Shown piece by piece: positions 38,072-47,420 of a stretch of 64,000 nucleotides of DNA. Every line of letters starts with the position of its first letter. Position 1 is the stretch's first letter. The stretch is from Nannocystis exedens. Its GTDB lineage: Bacteria > Myxococcota_A > Polyangia > Nannocystales > Nannocystaceae. The stretch is from positions 9,634,001 to 9,698,000 of the forward strand of contig NZ_NETK01000001.1 of NCBI RefSeq assembly GCF_002343915.1, in the 5' to 3' direction. The translations under genes were made by a program, and so were the position numbers. The notes under the pieces are model-generated. The model worked only from the letters and a program-made list of their open reading frames with translations. It had not been told where the DNA came from and ran no database searches.

Positions 38072-38875
38072 TCACACGACCGGGACGGTGCCGCCGTCGA
38101 TGGTGGTCTCGCTGCCGTGGATCGAGGCGGCGCGGTCGGACACGAGGAAGGCGACCAACTCGGCGACCTCCTCCGGCTGGCCGGGGCGGCCGATCGGGAT
38201 CCCGCCGAGCGAGGTCATGAGGCCGTTGCGGGCGGTGGCCTCGTCGGTGCCGGCCTCGGCGGCGAGGCGGGCCACGAGGGCGTGAGCGGCGGCGGTCTCG
38301 ACGTAGCCGGGGGCGATGCTGTTGATCCGGACGCCCTGGGGGCCGAACTCCTTGGCCAGGCCCTTGCTGTAGGTGGTGAGGGCGGCCTTGGCCGCGGCGT
38401 AGGCGAGCATGGCCTCGAAGAGCGGCATGCGCCGCTGGATCGACGAGACGTGGAGGATGACGCCGGAGCGCTGGGCGACCATGCCGGGCAGGAAGGCGCG
38501 GTCGAAGCGGACGGCGGCGAGCAAATTGAGGTCGAGGTCGTGGCGCCACTGCTCGTCGTCGAGGGCGAGGGCGCCGCCGCCGGGGGCGGTCGAGCCACCG
38601 GCGTTGTGCACGAGGATGTCGAGGCCGCCGAGGTCGTCGGTCACGGCGCGGACGACCCGGTCGACGCCCTCGCGGGTGGCGATGTCGGCCTGCACGAACA
38701 GGGCCGGCTCCTGTCCTTCGGGCAAGGCGGAGCGCGCGGTGGTGGCGACCGTGGCGCCGCCGGCCATGAGCCGGCGAACGACCGCGGCGCCCATGCCCTT
38801 CGTGCCGCCGGTGACGAGGACGCGCTTGCCGGTGAATTCGCGGGAATCGTAGAAGAGGGGCGTTGCCGGGCTCAT
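38072..38875 (-). CDS. Short-chain dehydrogenase/reductase
   Basis: A classical SDR of 267 residues. Cofactor motif TGGTKGMG (about residues 22-29), structural NAGG, catalytic Ser in HVSSIQ and YxxxK in AYAAAKAAL are all present, followed by the INSIAPGYVET segment and a C-terminal ASIHGSETTIDGGTVP. ATG 38875 gives the standard start. It is divergently transcribed from an HxlR regulator 87 bp away, which probably controls it. Substrate unknown. Confidence 0.94.
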   Translation of the reverse strand: MSPATPLFYDSREFTGKRVLVTGGTKGMGAAVVRRLMAGGATVATTARSALPEGQEPALFVQADIATREGVDRVVRAVTDDLGGLDILVHNAGGSTAPGGGALALDDEQWRHDLDLNLLAAVRFDRAFLPGMVAQRSGVILHVSSIQRRMPLFEAMLAYAAAKAALTTYSKGLAKEFGPQGVRINSIAPGYVETAAAHALVARLAAEAGTDEATARNGLMTSLGGIPIGRPGQPEEVAELVAFLVSDRAASIHGSETTIDGGTVPVV

Positions 38876-38962
38876 GGGTCGATCTCCGGGGAGCGCACGC
38901 GCGGCGCGTCGCTCGCCGGCCGCCGATTGCTCGAACCGCGAAGATGGGACTAGTCTGCCGGA

Positions 38963-39364
38963 GTGACAAGTTCGCACGAGAAAGTCAGCGACGCACCCGC
39001 AGCGAAGTCGGAGCCGCTCACCCCGGAGGCGGCGGCCGAGGCGGTGGGCGAGGCGCTGGCGCTGCTCGAGGGGCGCTGGAAGCTGCGGATCTTGTTCCAC
39101 CTGTTCGGCGGCAAGGTGCTGCGCTACTCGGAGCTGGAGCGCGCGATCCCGGAGGTGTCGCAGAAGATGCTGGCGCAGCAGCTGCGTCGGCTCGAGAGCG
39201 ACGGTTTGGTGCGTCGCGAGGTGTTCGGGGAGGTGCCGCCGCGCGTCGAATACCGCCTGACCGAATGGGGGCAGTCGCTGTGCCCGACCCTCGATTCGCT
39301 CTTGAGATGGTCGGCGCGGCGGGAGCCGGCCGGCGCCGCGTCGCCTCCGATCGAGACGGAGTGA
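38963..39364 (+). CDS. HxlR-family transcriptional regulator
   Basis: The 133-residue winged-helix protein has the typical GEALALLEGRWKLRILFHLFGGKVLRYSELERAIPEVSQKMLAQQLRRLESDGLVRRE and wing VPPRVEYRLTEWG. The start is GTG 38963. It is divergent from the SDR gene, a common arrangement in which HxlR proteins repress an adjacent reductase. This is the second HxlR gene in the window; the two are not close paralogues. Confidence 0.92.
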   Translation: MTSSHEKVSDAPAAKSEPLTPEAAAEAVGEALALLEGRWKLRILFHLFGGKVLRYSELERAIPEVSQKMLAQQLRRLESDGLVRREVFGEVPPRVEYRLTEWGQSLCPTLDSLLRWSARREPAGAASPPIETE

Positions 39365-40036
39365 GCGGGGCCCGGGCGGGCCCGGGACGATGGAACGGCG
39401 GGCGGGTCAGGGCCCAGGGCGCCGGGGTCCGGGTGCCTGGCTCTTCGGACAGGCGAGCGGGCCACAGGCCACGAGCGCCGCGGTCCGCCGTGACGTCGAA
39501 CGGACGGTCCGGCTGGCCGGCCGAGGAGTGCGCGCGCTGCGGTCGCCCTCTGTCTCGTCGCGCGGGCGCGGTCGCCTGGCTCTCCGGACAGGTGCGCGAG
39601 ACCAGGCGACCGCGGCCGGGCGGTCGCCTGGCTCCCGGGACAGGGGGAAGCGATTCTCGGCGAGAGCGGTCGGCTCGGGCGCCTGGCTCTTCAAACAGGT
39701 GCACGACACCAGGCGAGAGCTACCGGCTCGGGCGCCTGGCTCTCGGGAAGCGACCCTCGGCGAGAGCGGTCGGGTTCGGGCGCCTGGCTCTCGGGACAGG
39801 GGAAGCGACCCTGGGCGCCGGTGGCCGGGCTCGGGCCCCTGGCTCTCGGGACAGGTGAGGCGAGGCCGCGCCACCGACGCTCGCGCGTCGCCTGGCGCTC
39901 GGGCCGGACGAACGACGTAGCGCTCGCGGTCGCCTGTCTCTTCGGTCAGACGAGTCGAGCCGCCGGCGTCGGCACGCGGTCGCGACGAAACCGCCCGGAG
40001 TCGCGGGACGCCGGGCGGGAGGGGAGCGGGCGCCGA
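39365..40036. repeat. Repeat-rich noncoding region with CCTG/CAGG stem-loops
   Basis: Nine CCTG-headed units lie at 39436, 39575, 39627, 39682, 39735, 39783, 39838, 39891 and 39933. In most, CAGG or CAGA begins exactly 14 bp later (39450, 39589, 39641, 39696, 39797, 39852, 39947), forming CCTGGCTCTCGGGACAGG-type hairpins; at 39696 a third unit follows at 39710. Two (39735, 39891) lack a good partner. From about 39650 the hairpins sit in a larger imperfect repeat of roughly 50-60 bp (GAAGCGACCCTCGGCGAGAG...). Reading frames through it are compositional by-products. Confidence 0.85.
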
Positions 40037-40420
40037 TTACCTCAGCGAGCCGCGGAGCCGCGGGATGGTGTCGGGGAGGACGACGCTGACAAGGATGCCG
40101 AGCGGCGCCTTGACGCAGTCGACGGCCATGCCCATGCGGTACTTGTCGGTCAGGTCGACGACGATGATCATGACGTTGCCCTCTTCGCCGAGGCGAAGGA
40201 GCGTCTGGTAGACGAAGTCGGGCACCGGCAACTGCGACTTCTTGAGCGCCTCGGTGATCCTCTCGCAGAGGATGTTGAAGAGGGCGCATGCCTTGGGCGA
40301 GCTACGGATGCCAGCGACCGACATACCGGAGGTCTTGCTGAAGACGTCGATGGTGGCGAGGCCGCCCATCAGGCCGTCTTCGATCTCGGTGAGGGTCGAA
40401 TTCACGTCTTTCAGGTTCAT
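40037..40420 (-). CDS. Small protein, possibly Roadblock/LC7-like
   Basis: A 127-residue protein with less GC-biased composition than its neighbours and no signal peptide. The alternating pattern (helix MNLKDVNSTLTEIEDGL, strand GLATIDVFSKTSGMSVAG, long helix, strand EGNVMIIVVDLTDKYRMGMAVD, C-terminal helix) resembles Roadblock/LC7 domains such as the GTPase regulator MglB, which are frequent in myxobacteria. No GTPase gene is adjacent, so this is fold-level inference. ATG at 40420 with a good upstream region. Confidence 0.6.
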   Translation of the reverse strand: MNLKDVNSTLTEIEDGLMGGLATIDVFSKTSGMSVAGIRSSPKACALFNILCERITEALKKSQLPVPDFVYQTLLRLGEEGNVMIIVVDLTDKYRMGMAVDCVKAPLGILVSVVLPDTIPRLRGSLR

Positions 40421-40912
40421 CTCGGTGTGCCTCTCGGGCCGCGATCAGCGAGCGCGTGGACCACACTACATGGAGCCGGGGCCGGTGCTCACGCGATCGG
40501 CGGGGGGTCGGCGAAAAACCGGCGCCGTCGGTCCGCGGGCGCGCGTGCGTCGCGGGTTGCACGCGTTCGGCAGAAGCGGCCGCAGAGGCCTCTGGGCGGC
40601 TTTCTGGCGCTCCCTGGACTCTGCGCGTCCAGCGCAAGGGGACCAGAAATCCCCCTTGGCCTGGGGGGATCCGGGCGACGGGGGTGTCGCCGGCCGTAGA
40701 TCGCCCCCGGTCCGGTCCCGGCGGGCCGGGCGGCGAGCTGTCTCCCAGGCCAGGCCTCGCGGGGGGCCGGCGCGCCCGCCGGGGTAGGCCTGCCGGCTGT
40801 CCTTGAGGGCAGGTTCGAGGGGACGGCGCCGGGACGGACGTCGCGACGGCGGCGAGGTCGGGCTGAGCCGACCTCGCCGCGTGGCTGTCCTTCAGGTCAG
40901 ATTAGCTGTCTT
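40421..40912. other. Intergenic region with scattered 14-bp repeat pairs
   Basis: No gene is seen. Pairs GCTG/CAGG at 40796/40810, GCTG/CAGA at 40884/40898 and GCTG/CAGG at 40905/40919 keep the 14-bp interval; the last overlaps the end of the DUF1552 gene. The part next to 40420 should contain the promoter of the Roadblock-like gene, but no clear hexamers were found. Confidence 0.6.
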
Positions 40913-42295
40913 TCAGGCCAGGAGGGCGGCGCACGGGGTGTTCGAGTAGCCGTCGCCGTCGGCGTTGGTGGCGCCGACCTCGGTGGCCTCCGGCACGACC
41001 GACTGCAGGCAGGCGAGCAAGATGTCGGAGGTGTTCTCGCCGGAGGGCGAGTGGTAGTGCTCGGCGGGGTAGCGCAGGGTGCCGCCGCCGCGGCCGGCGA
41101 CGATGCACGGCTGGTCGAACACGCTGTGGGTGTAGCCCGAGGCGGCGTCGCTGCCGAGGATCACGCACGAGTTGTCGAGCAGGTTGCCGTCGCCCTCGAC
41201 CGTCTCCTTGAGGCGGTTGAGCAGGACGGCGAAGCACTCGACGGTCTTGATCGTGCACTGGTCGACCGCCTCGTTGTCGGCGGTGTCGTGGGTCATGTCG
41301 TGGTGACCCTTGGAGTGGCCGAGGCTCTTGAAGATGTGGTAGCCGACCGAGCCCGAGAACTGGACGCTGACGATCCGGGTGAGGTCGCAGCGGAACGCCT
41401 CGATGATGATCTCGACCATCGCCGCGTTGACGAGCTCGATCGGCTCGGCGCCGTCGATGTCCATGTTGGTCTCGATCGGCATGCCGGGCAGCGTGCAGGC
41501 CGGCGGCAGGGTCTCGATCTGCTTCTTGATCTGCTCGACGCTGGCGAGGTGGGCGTCGAGGCGGATCTTGTCGGCGCTGCCGACCCGCAGCTTGAGCGCC
41601 TTCACGTCCTCGCGCACGGCGTCGAGGATGTCGACGCGCGGGCCCTTGGTCGGGTCGTCGGGCGGGACGAAGCTGTCGAACAGGGCGGCGAAGGCCTCCT
41701 GCGGGTTGAAGAACGGCGGCAGCGGCTGGTCCGGGCCCTTGTGCGACAGGTACTGCAGGGTCGGGCCCTCGCCGGTGATGACCCGCTTCGACACCGCGAG
41801 CTGCAGCGACGGCATGAAGGTCTGGTCGCCGATCGCGGCGGCGGCGACCTGGTCGATCGAGGGGCCGCCGAACTTCGACGAGTAGCTGTTCTCGGCGTGC
41901 GGCAGCTCGATGAACGGGTAGCCGGAGAAGAAGCCGGCGCAGCCGTCGTGGTGGCCGCGGCGGTGCTTCGACGAGGCCTTGATGTCGAAGCCGGTGAGCA
42001 GGTTGCAGTACTCGCGCACGCCCGCGAGCGCGGCGAGCTGCGGGGTCAGCGGGTAGTTGGGCCCGGTCTCGGCGGGGGCCCAGCGGTTGCCCTTGCCGAC
42101 GTCGGCGGGGTCGACGAGGGCGACGCCGTTGCCGAAGTGCCAGGTGATCATGCGCCGCGGCAGGGCGGTGCCGTCGGCGTGGGCGGTGCCGTTCGAGTTG
42201 AGCATGGCCTCGAGCAGCGGGAGCGCGAGCGCGACGGAGGTGCCCCCGGCGACGCCGCGGAGCATGGTGCGACGGCTGAGTTGATGGCGCTTCAT
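40913..42295 (-). CDS. DUF1552 family protein, Tat-exported
   Basis: The 460-residue protein starts with a twin-arginine signal (QLSRRTMLRGVAGGTSVALALPLLEAML), so it is exported folded. The body has the DUF1552 pattern, e.g. RRMITWHFGNGV, CAGFFSGYPF, FGGPSIDQVAA, RVDILDAVREDV and a C-terminal GSDAASGYTHS. Members are always near DUF1592 proteins in planctomycetes and myxobacteria; their biochemical role is unsettled. ATG 42295. The DUF1592 gene ends 14 bp upstream, so the two form an operon. Confidence 0.92.
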   Translation of the reverse strand: MKRHQLSRRTMLRGVAGGTSVALALPLLEAMLNSNGTAHADGTALPRRMITWHFGNGVALVDPADVGKGNRWAPAETGPNYPLTPQLAALAGVREYCNLLTGFDIKASSKHRRGHHDGCAGFFSGYPFIELPHAENSYSSKFGGPSIDQVAAAAIGDQTFMPSLQLAVSKRVITGEGPTLQYLSHKGPDQPLPPFFNPQEAFAALFDSFVPPDDPTKGPRVDILDAVREDVKALKLRVGSADKIRLDAHLASVEQIKKQIETLPPACTLPGMPIETNMDIDGAEPIELVNAAMVEIIIEAFRCDLTRIVSVQFSGSVGYHIFKSLGHSKGHHDMTHDTADNEAVDQCTIKTVECFAVLLNRLKETVEGDGNLLDNSCVILGSDAASGYTHSVFDQPCIVAGRGGGTLRYPAEHYHSPSGENTSDILLACLQSVVPEATEVGATNADGDGYSNTPCAALLA

Positions 42296-42309
42296 GACTC
42301 GTGCTCCTT

Positions 42310-44079
42310 TCACTCCGGAGTGCCCACGCGCAGGAAGGCGGGGCTGGCGACGAGCTCGGCGAGGAGCTCCTTCATGCGGTACTCGTTGTCCTCGAACACC
42401 TGGTCGAGGTCCTTCAGCGCCCCGGCCTCGCCCGGCACCTCGAGGTGGCCGGTGGCGTGGCGGAACAGGTTGCGCACGAGGCAGCGCGTGACCGCCGGGC
42501 TCTCGCGCAGGAGGGTGCCGAGCTCGCGGGCGCCGTCGAACTCGCCGAGGCCGTCGAGGGTGCTGACGGTGTTGAGCGTGACGCCGTTCTCGACGAGGCG
42601 GAACACGCCGATGCCGTCGAAGTTCTCGAGGCCGAAGCCGATGTCGTCCATGAGCTTGTGGCAGCCGGAGCACGACGGGTTGGTCTGGTGCTCGGCCAGC
42701 CGGTCGCGCATGGTCGGGTAGTCCTCGCCGACCGGCAGCTCGGTGACGACGTCGGGCGGCGGCGCCGGGATGCCCTGGCACATCAACACCTCGCGCACGA
42801 ACTTGCCGCGCAGGGTCGGCGAGGTGCTGCTGATGTGCGCGTAGGCGGCGAGGAAGCCGCCCTGGCCGAGCAGGCCGCCGCGCTTGCTCTCGACCGGCAG
42901 GTCGAACTGCTGCCAGGTGTCGCCGAGCACGGCGGGGTCGGGGATGAGGCCGTACAGCGCGGCGAGCGGGCCGTTGGCGAAGGTGTACGGGGCGTTGAGG
43001 AAGTCGCGGAAGTCGGCCTCGCGGGTGAAGGCGATGTCGTCGATCAGCTTCAACGCCTCCTCCCGCATGGCGGCCCCGAGCGCGGGCGACCAGGCGGGGA
43101 AGGTCGCGGGATCCTTCGGCAGCGCCTCGAGCGTGCGCAGGCGCAGGACCTCGGCGAAGAACCCGCCGAGGGCGGCGCGCGCGGCCGGCGTCTCGAGCAT
43201 GGTCCAGGCGACAGCCCGGATGTCGTCGGCGGTGGCGAGGCCGTCGCCCTCGCCGAGGTCGATGAGCTCGCGCGTCGGGGTGGTGTCGAGCAGGAAGAAG
43301 CTCAGGCGCGTGGCGAGCTCGACGCCGGTCAGCACCCGCTGCGCCGGATCGTCGGGGTCGGGCTCGCCGACCTCGACCTGGTAGAGGAAGTAGGGCGACT
43401 GCAGCAGGCCGGCGACGGCGTACTCGCGGCCCGCCTCCCAGCTGCCGAACGCCAGCGCGGCGTCGCGGCCGACCGCGCCGTAGCGATCGATCTCCGCCTG
43501 CGTGAGGCTGCGGCGCCAGGCGACGCGGCCGAAGTTGGTGACGAACTCCTTGTGACAGGCCTCGTCGTCGGGCCCGGTCGGCACGCAGGTGTGGTAGCTG
43601 GCGAGGATCGCGTCGTCGGCGGCGGCCGCGACCTTGCGCGCCGACTTCTCGTAGGTGTCGACGGCCTGATCGTTGAGCGCGAGCTGAGCGGCGCCGATCG
43701 CCTCGAAGCCGTTGATGGCGCTGTCCGGCGGGGTCTCAACCTCGGCGGCCGCGGCGTCGCCGAGCAGGTAGGCGACCGAGCTCCGGTACTGGCGCGCGAG
43801 CAGGAGGCGCAGCCGGGCCGGGGCCGGGGCGAACGCTTCGCCGCCGCCGTCGGTCGGGTCACCGTCGGTCGGATCACCGTCGGTGCCGGCGGGGTTCGGC
43901 CCGCCGGTCTCGGTGGGATCCTCGCCGGCGGTGAGGGTCGGGCTCGAGGCGCTCTCGTTCTGGCCGGCGCCGTGGTAGCAACCGCCGGCGAGACTCGCCG
44001 TGAGAGTGAGGAGGACCGCGAGCTCACCCGGACCTTGCGGCCTGGATGGTGCGCGGGCGAAACGATGCTGCCTGGGCAT
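42310..44079 (-). CDS. DUF1592/DUF1588/DUF1585-family lipoprotein
   Basis: The 589-residue protein has a lipoprotein signal ending SLAGGC, a Thr/Asp/Gly linker with repeated GDPTDGDPTD, then the modular PSD-type array: N-terminal RQYRSSVAYLLGD (DUF1587-like), VAWRRSLTQAEIDRYG (DUF1595-like), ATRLSFFLLDTTPTRELIDL (DUF1592), the CxxCH-containing NPSCSGCHKLMDDIGFGLENFD (DUF1588) and C-terminal RCLVRNLFRHATGH (DUF1585). The CxxCH could bind heme. ATG 44079 with AAGGAG upstream. It is the operon partner of the DUF1552 gene. Confidence 0.92.
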   Translation of the reverse strand: MPRQHRFARAPSRPQGPGELAVLLTLTASLAGGCYHGAGQNESASSPTLTAGEDPTETGGPNPAGTDGDPTDGDPTDGGGEAFAPAPARLRLLLARQYRSSVAYLLGDAAAAEVETPPDSAINGFEAIGAAQLALNDQAVDTYEKSARKVAAAADDAILASYHTCVPTGPDDEACHKEFVTNFGRVAWRRSLTQAEIDRYGAVGRDAALAFGSWEAGREYAVAGLLQSPYFLYQVEVGEPDPDDPAQRVLTGVELATRLSFFLLDTTPTRELIDLGEGDGLATADDIRAVAWTMLETPAARAALGGFFAEVLRLRTLEALPKDPATFPAWSPALGAAMREEALKLIDDIAFTREADFRDFLNAPYTFANGPLAALYGLIPDPAVLGDTWQQFDLPVESKRGGLLGQGGFLAAYAHISSTSPTLRGKFVREVLMCQGIPAPPPDVVTELPVGEDYPTMRDRLAEHQTNPSCSGCHKLMDDIGFGLENFDGIGVFRLVENGVTLNTVSTLDGLGEFDGARELGTLLRESPAVTRCLVRNLFRHATGHLEVPGEAGALKDLDQVFEDNEYRMKELLAELVASPAFLRVGTPE

Positions 44080-44248
44080 GGGCGGCTCCTTGCTGGGGGA
44101 TCCACCATAAAGGGGGTCAAGATCTGCGTCCACGGCGCGCACCGTGAGGGGGCCTGTCTACTGAGGTTCCCTGTCCGCAGAAGACCCCACGGGTCGAGGT
44201 CGGGCCGTGACGCGCCCGCGAAAGCGTTGTATTACCGGTCGTGGAGCG

Positions 44249-44779
44249 ATGAACCTCGTCCCGCCGACGTACATCTGCCTCGACCTGCCCGAGCCGCAGG
44301 CGTCGGAAGTGATGGCGCTGCGTCGCCGCTACTGTCAGCGCCTCAAAGACTTCCCGCCCGAGATCACGATCACCGGCTCGAGCGGCGTGGGCGCGATGCT
44401 GCCGCAGCTCCACTGGGACCGCGTCGAGCCCAAGCTCGAGGCCATCGCGCAGGAGTGGGCGCCGATCCGCGCGAGCCTCGGCGGGATGGTCCGCTTCCCG
44501 GACACCGACATCTTCTGCCTCAGCATGTCGGACCCGATGCCGTTCATGGCCCTCCACGAGGCGCTCAAGCACTCGGGGATCGCGTTCGAGGAGAGCCAGT
44601 TCCCGTTCTTCCCGCACTGCACGATCCGCATGGCCGGCCCGCTCACCGACCAGGACATCAGCGCGCTGTTCTCGCTCTCCGTCCCCGGCGAGTTCACGAT
44701 CGCCGAGCTGGCCCTGTATCAGCGGACGCCCGACGACCGCATCGTCCGCGTGTGGTCGCGGCCGCTCGCCGGCTCGTGA
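44249..44779 (+). CDS. 2H phosphoesterase-like protein with incomplete active site
   Basis: The 176-residue protein resembles 2'-5' RNA ligase/LigT-type 2H phosphoesterases: beginning PTYICLDLPEP, and second catalytic motif HCTI in FPFFPHCTIRMAGP. The first motif, normally HxT near residue 40, reads ITITGSSG and lacks His. It also has the FxxxDIFCLSM and FMALHEALKHSG segments of the family. So it may be inactive or have a shifted active site. ATG 44249. It is divergent from the DUF1592 gene and followed by an alpha/beta-fold lipoprotein gene. Confidence 0.65.
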   Translation: MNLVPPTYICLDLPEPQASEVMALRRRYCQRLKDFPPEITITGSSGVGAMLPQLHWDRVEPKLEAIAQEWAPIRASLGGMVRFPDTDIFCLSMSDPMPFMALHEALKHSGIAFEESQFPFFPHCTIRMAGPLTDQDISALFSLSVPGEFTIAELALYQRTPDDRIVRVWSRPLAGS

Positions 44780-44839
44780 GCCCCGCGGCCCGCGAGAAGT
44801 TGTTGCCGGGCAGGCCCGCGCTCGGGTACTCGGTCGATC

Positions 44840-46918
44840 GTGCGCAGATCGGGCCTCGTATCCCTCGTCACCGTCGGCCTCGTCGCTTGCCAGGATCCGG
44901 CCGCGAGCAGCGCGACCGACGACGCCTCGGGCTCGGAGTCGACCTCCGAGATGTCCTCCACGACAGGTCCGATGGAACCTGTCCCAACGACCTCGTCATC
45001 GGGCAGCTCCGGATCCACCGCCGCGCAGGACGACTGCCCCGAGGGCTGCGCCGCCGACGAGGCCTGCGTCGCCGGCATCTGCGAGGCGGTCGGTCGCGCG
45101 GACATCGAGGCCGGCTGCCACCCGCTCGGCGACCCGGCGGGCCGCGGGCAGTGCGTGTACCCGTGGCCGTCGAACTTCTACACGCAGCCCGCGGCCGAGA
45201 GCTCGACCGGCCTGGCGGTCGCGTTGCCGGCGGCGCTGCTGCCGAAGAACACGCAGCAGGCCGAGTTCCCCGCGGATGATTTCCTCAATGGGAAGCCGGG
45301 GTTCACTCCGAACGCGCAGATCCGGTTCGCGTCGGCGCGGCCGATCGATCCGGCCGCGCTGCCGCCGATCGCCGACATCGGGCGCTCGCTGGCCGACGAC
45401 GCGCCGATCGTGCTGCTCGAGGTCGGCTCGGGGGAACGCTGGCCGTACTTCGCGGAGGTCGATGCGACGGCCGTGGCCGGCGAGCCGCAGACGATCTTCG
45501 TGCGGCCGATGCGACAGCCGCGTGCGGGCGAGCGCTACGTGGTCGCCGTTCGCAGGCTGCGCGATAAAAACGGCGAGGAGATCCCGGCCTCGCCGCTGTT
45601 CCGCGCGCTGCGCGACGAGCTCGTGACCGACGTGCCGCAGCTCGAGGCCGAGCGCGGGCGCTACGACGAGATCTTCGCGGCGCTCGCCGCCGCAGGGGTC
45701 GATCGGGCGTCGCTGCAGCTGGCGTGGGACTTCACGACGAACACGCAGGCGGAGCTGCAGCGCGACTTCACGGCGATCGTGCCGCAGATCGTGGCGAGCG
45801 CGGAGGCCGGGGACCTCGGCTACACGATCGAAGAGGTGAGCGAGGACCCGGGCACGGAGGTGCCGCTGGTGGTGCGCGGGACGTTCACGGTGCCGAGCTG
45901 CCTCGCCGGCGACAGCGGCCCGGGCACGGTGTTCGCCCGCGATCCGGGAGGGCTGCCGGACTGCTCGAACACGGCGACGGCGAACTTCTGGATCGCGGTG
46001 CCGCAGGCGATCTACGAGGCGAAGACGCCGGCGCCGGTGGCGGTGTACGGCCACGGCCTTCTGGGCTCGGGCTCGGAGGCGGAGTCGGTGGCGAAGAAGA
46101 ACGGGGCGCTGATCATGGCCGGGACCGACTTCTGGGGGATGTCGGAGGACGACATCGCGGCGGTGATCGGGATGATCGGGCAGAACTTCACCGGGGGTCG
46201 CACGCTCGGCGAGCGACTGGTGCAGTCGGCGGTCAACTTCACGACGCTGGCGTACCTGGCCCAGGGCGAGCTGGCGGCGGAGCCGGCGCTGCAAGGGTTG
46301 ATCGATCCGTCGACGGTCTACTACATCGGCGGGTCGCAGGGCGGGATCATGGGCGCGACGGTGACTGCGATGGCGCCCAACCTGCAGCGCGCGGTGCTGG
46401 TGGTCGGCGCGTCGAACTACTCGCTGATGGTGTGGCGCTCGACGGCGTTCGAGGAGGTGAACTCGGTGTGGGCGGCGACGCAGCCGAGCGTGCAAAACCG
46501 CGAGTTCCTGTTCGCGCTGTACCAGGCGGTGTTCGACGTGGCGGACCCGGTGACGTACCGCTCGGTGATCGAGGAGGCAGGCGATGCGCTGCTGCTGATC
46601 GAGTCGATCGGCGACGCGCAGGTGGCGAACATCGCGTCGGAGGCGATGGCCCGCTCGTACGGGATGAGGATGGCGGGACCGTCGGTGTACCCGGTGTGGG
46701 GGATCGAGGATGCGCCGCCCGGGTTCACGGGGTCGGCGCTGCTGCAGGTCGATACGAAGCAGGGGCCGCTGCCTCCGGTCGAGAACCTGCCGGCCGAGGG
46801 CGACAACGGGGCGCACGGGGCGGCGGTCGACGATCCGGCGGTGCAGGGGATCCTCGGGGCGTTCTTGCTCGAGGGGGTGGTCGAAAATCAGTGCGACGGG
46901 GCTTGCGACCCGGGGTAG
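44840..46918 (+). CDS. Large alpha/beta-hydrolase-like lipoprotein
   Basis: The 692-residue protein has a lipoprotein signal (VTVGLVACQD), a Ser/Thr/Gly linker, and a short Cys cluster (DDCPEGCAADEACVAGICE). The large body carries VAVYGHGLLGSGSE, a nucleophile-elbow-like YYIGGSQGGIMGA and a late His in GAHGAAVDD. These suggest an alpha/beta hydrolase, probably a secreted esterase or lipase. The 14-bp repeat (44950, 44964, 44978) encodes part of the linker. GTG start at 44840. Confidence 0.78.
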   Translation: MRRSGLVSLVTVGLVACQDPAASSATDDASGSESTSEMSSTTGPMEPVPTTSSSGSSGSTAAQDDCPEGCAADEACVAGICEAVGRADIEAGCHPLGDPAGRGQCVYPWPSNFYTQPAAESSTGLAVALPAALLPKNTQQAEFPADDFLNGKPGFTPNAQIRFASARPIDPAALPPIADIGRSLADDAPIVLLEVGSGERWPYFAEVDATAVAGEPQTIFVRPMRQPRAGERYVVAVRRLRDKNGEEIPASPLFRALRDELVTDVPQLEAERGRYDEIFAALAAAGVDRASLQLAWDFTTNTQAELQRDFTAIVPQIVASAEAGDLGYTIEEVSEDPGTEVPLVVRGTFTVPSCLAGDSGPGTVFARDPGGLPDCSNTATANFWIAVPQAIYEAKTPAPVAVYGHGLLGSGSEAESVAKKNGALIMAGTDFWGMSEDDIAAVIGMIGQNFTGGRTLGERLVQSAVNFTTLAYLAQGELAAEPALQGLIDPSTVYYIGGSQGGIMGATVTAMAPNLQRAVLVVGASNYSLMVWRSTAFEEVNSVWAATQPSVQNREFLFALYQAVFDVADPVTYRSVIEEAGDALLLIESIGDAQVANIASEAMARSYGMRMAGPSVYPVWGIEDAPPGFTGSALLQVDTKQGPLPPVENLPAEGDNGAHGAAVDDPAVQGILGAFLLEGVVENQCDGACDPG

Positions 46919-47420
46919 GTCGCGTCGGGGGCGAGGTGCAGTGGTTCGCGAATTGCCGCCCTGCGCCTCGCGGGGTCCGGGGAAGGGCTGCAGCCGTGAG
47001 AGTCCGCCTCGCCGTCGTGGGCTCCGATGGCGGGTGTCTTTTGGGGCAGGTCACGGGGCGGCTGTTCGACGGCCAGGGCTGCCCGCCGAGCAGACGCTTT
47101 CTCGCGTCATGACCGGCGTGGCATCTCTGCGCGGGGAGGGCCGGAAGGCGCGGGAGACGGGCGGCCCCGTGGCCAGGGCTGGCGATCGGACCGGAGGGGT
47201 CGGGGGTCCGGGCGTGGTTGGAGGTGGTTGCTCTCCAGGACATGTCCGAATGGGAATGTCCGCGGCAGGGGGCTGTGCGAGGAGGTGGTCGGCTCCGCGG
47301 CGCGTCCCGCGTCGCGCGTGCGCTCGCGCGCCCGCTGCGGCAGCGAAGCGCGCGGCGAGGCGCTCGCGGCCTTGCGAGTTCTTCGGGTATCTCGCAGATT
47401 CATCGCGCCCCGGGCCGGAC
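46919..47420. other. Intergenic region upstream of the two-component system
   Basis: No gene is supported. CATG 47241 and AATG 47255 form one 14-bp repeat pair. An inverted repeat TGCGAG (47373-47378) / CTCGCA (47391-47396) with a 12-bp spacer lies 24 bp before the response-regulator start and could be an autoregulatory site; that is tentative. Confidence 0.45.

Noticed and set aside
38710..38727. CCTG-type repeat in the SDR coding sequence
   Set aside because: The partner CAAG is 13 bp away rather than 14, so it may be chance; not counted as a family member.
39436..39951. Insertion sequence or integron attachment sites
   Set aside because: No transposase or integrase is near, there are no terminal inverted repeats, and the units match the dispersed 14-bp family.
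44153..44175. CCTGTC pair upstream of the 2H-like gene
   Set aside because: The spacing is 17 bp, not in phase with the family.
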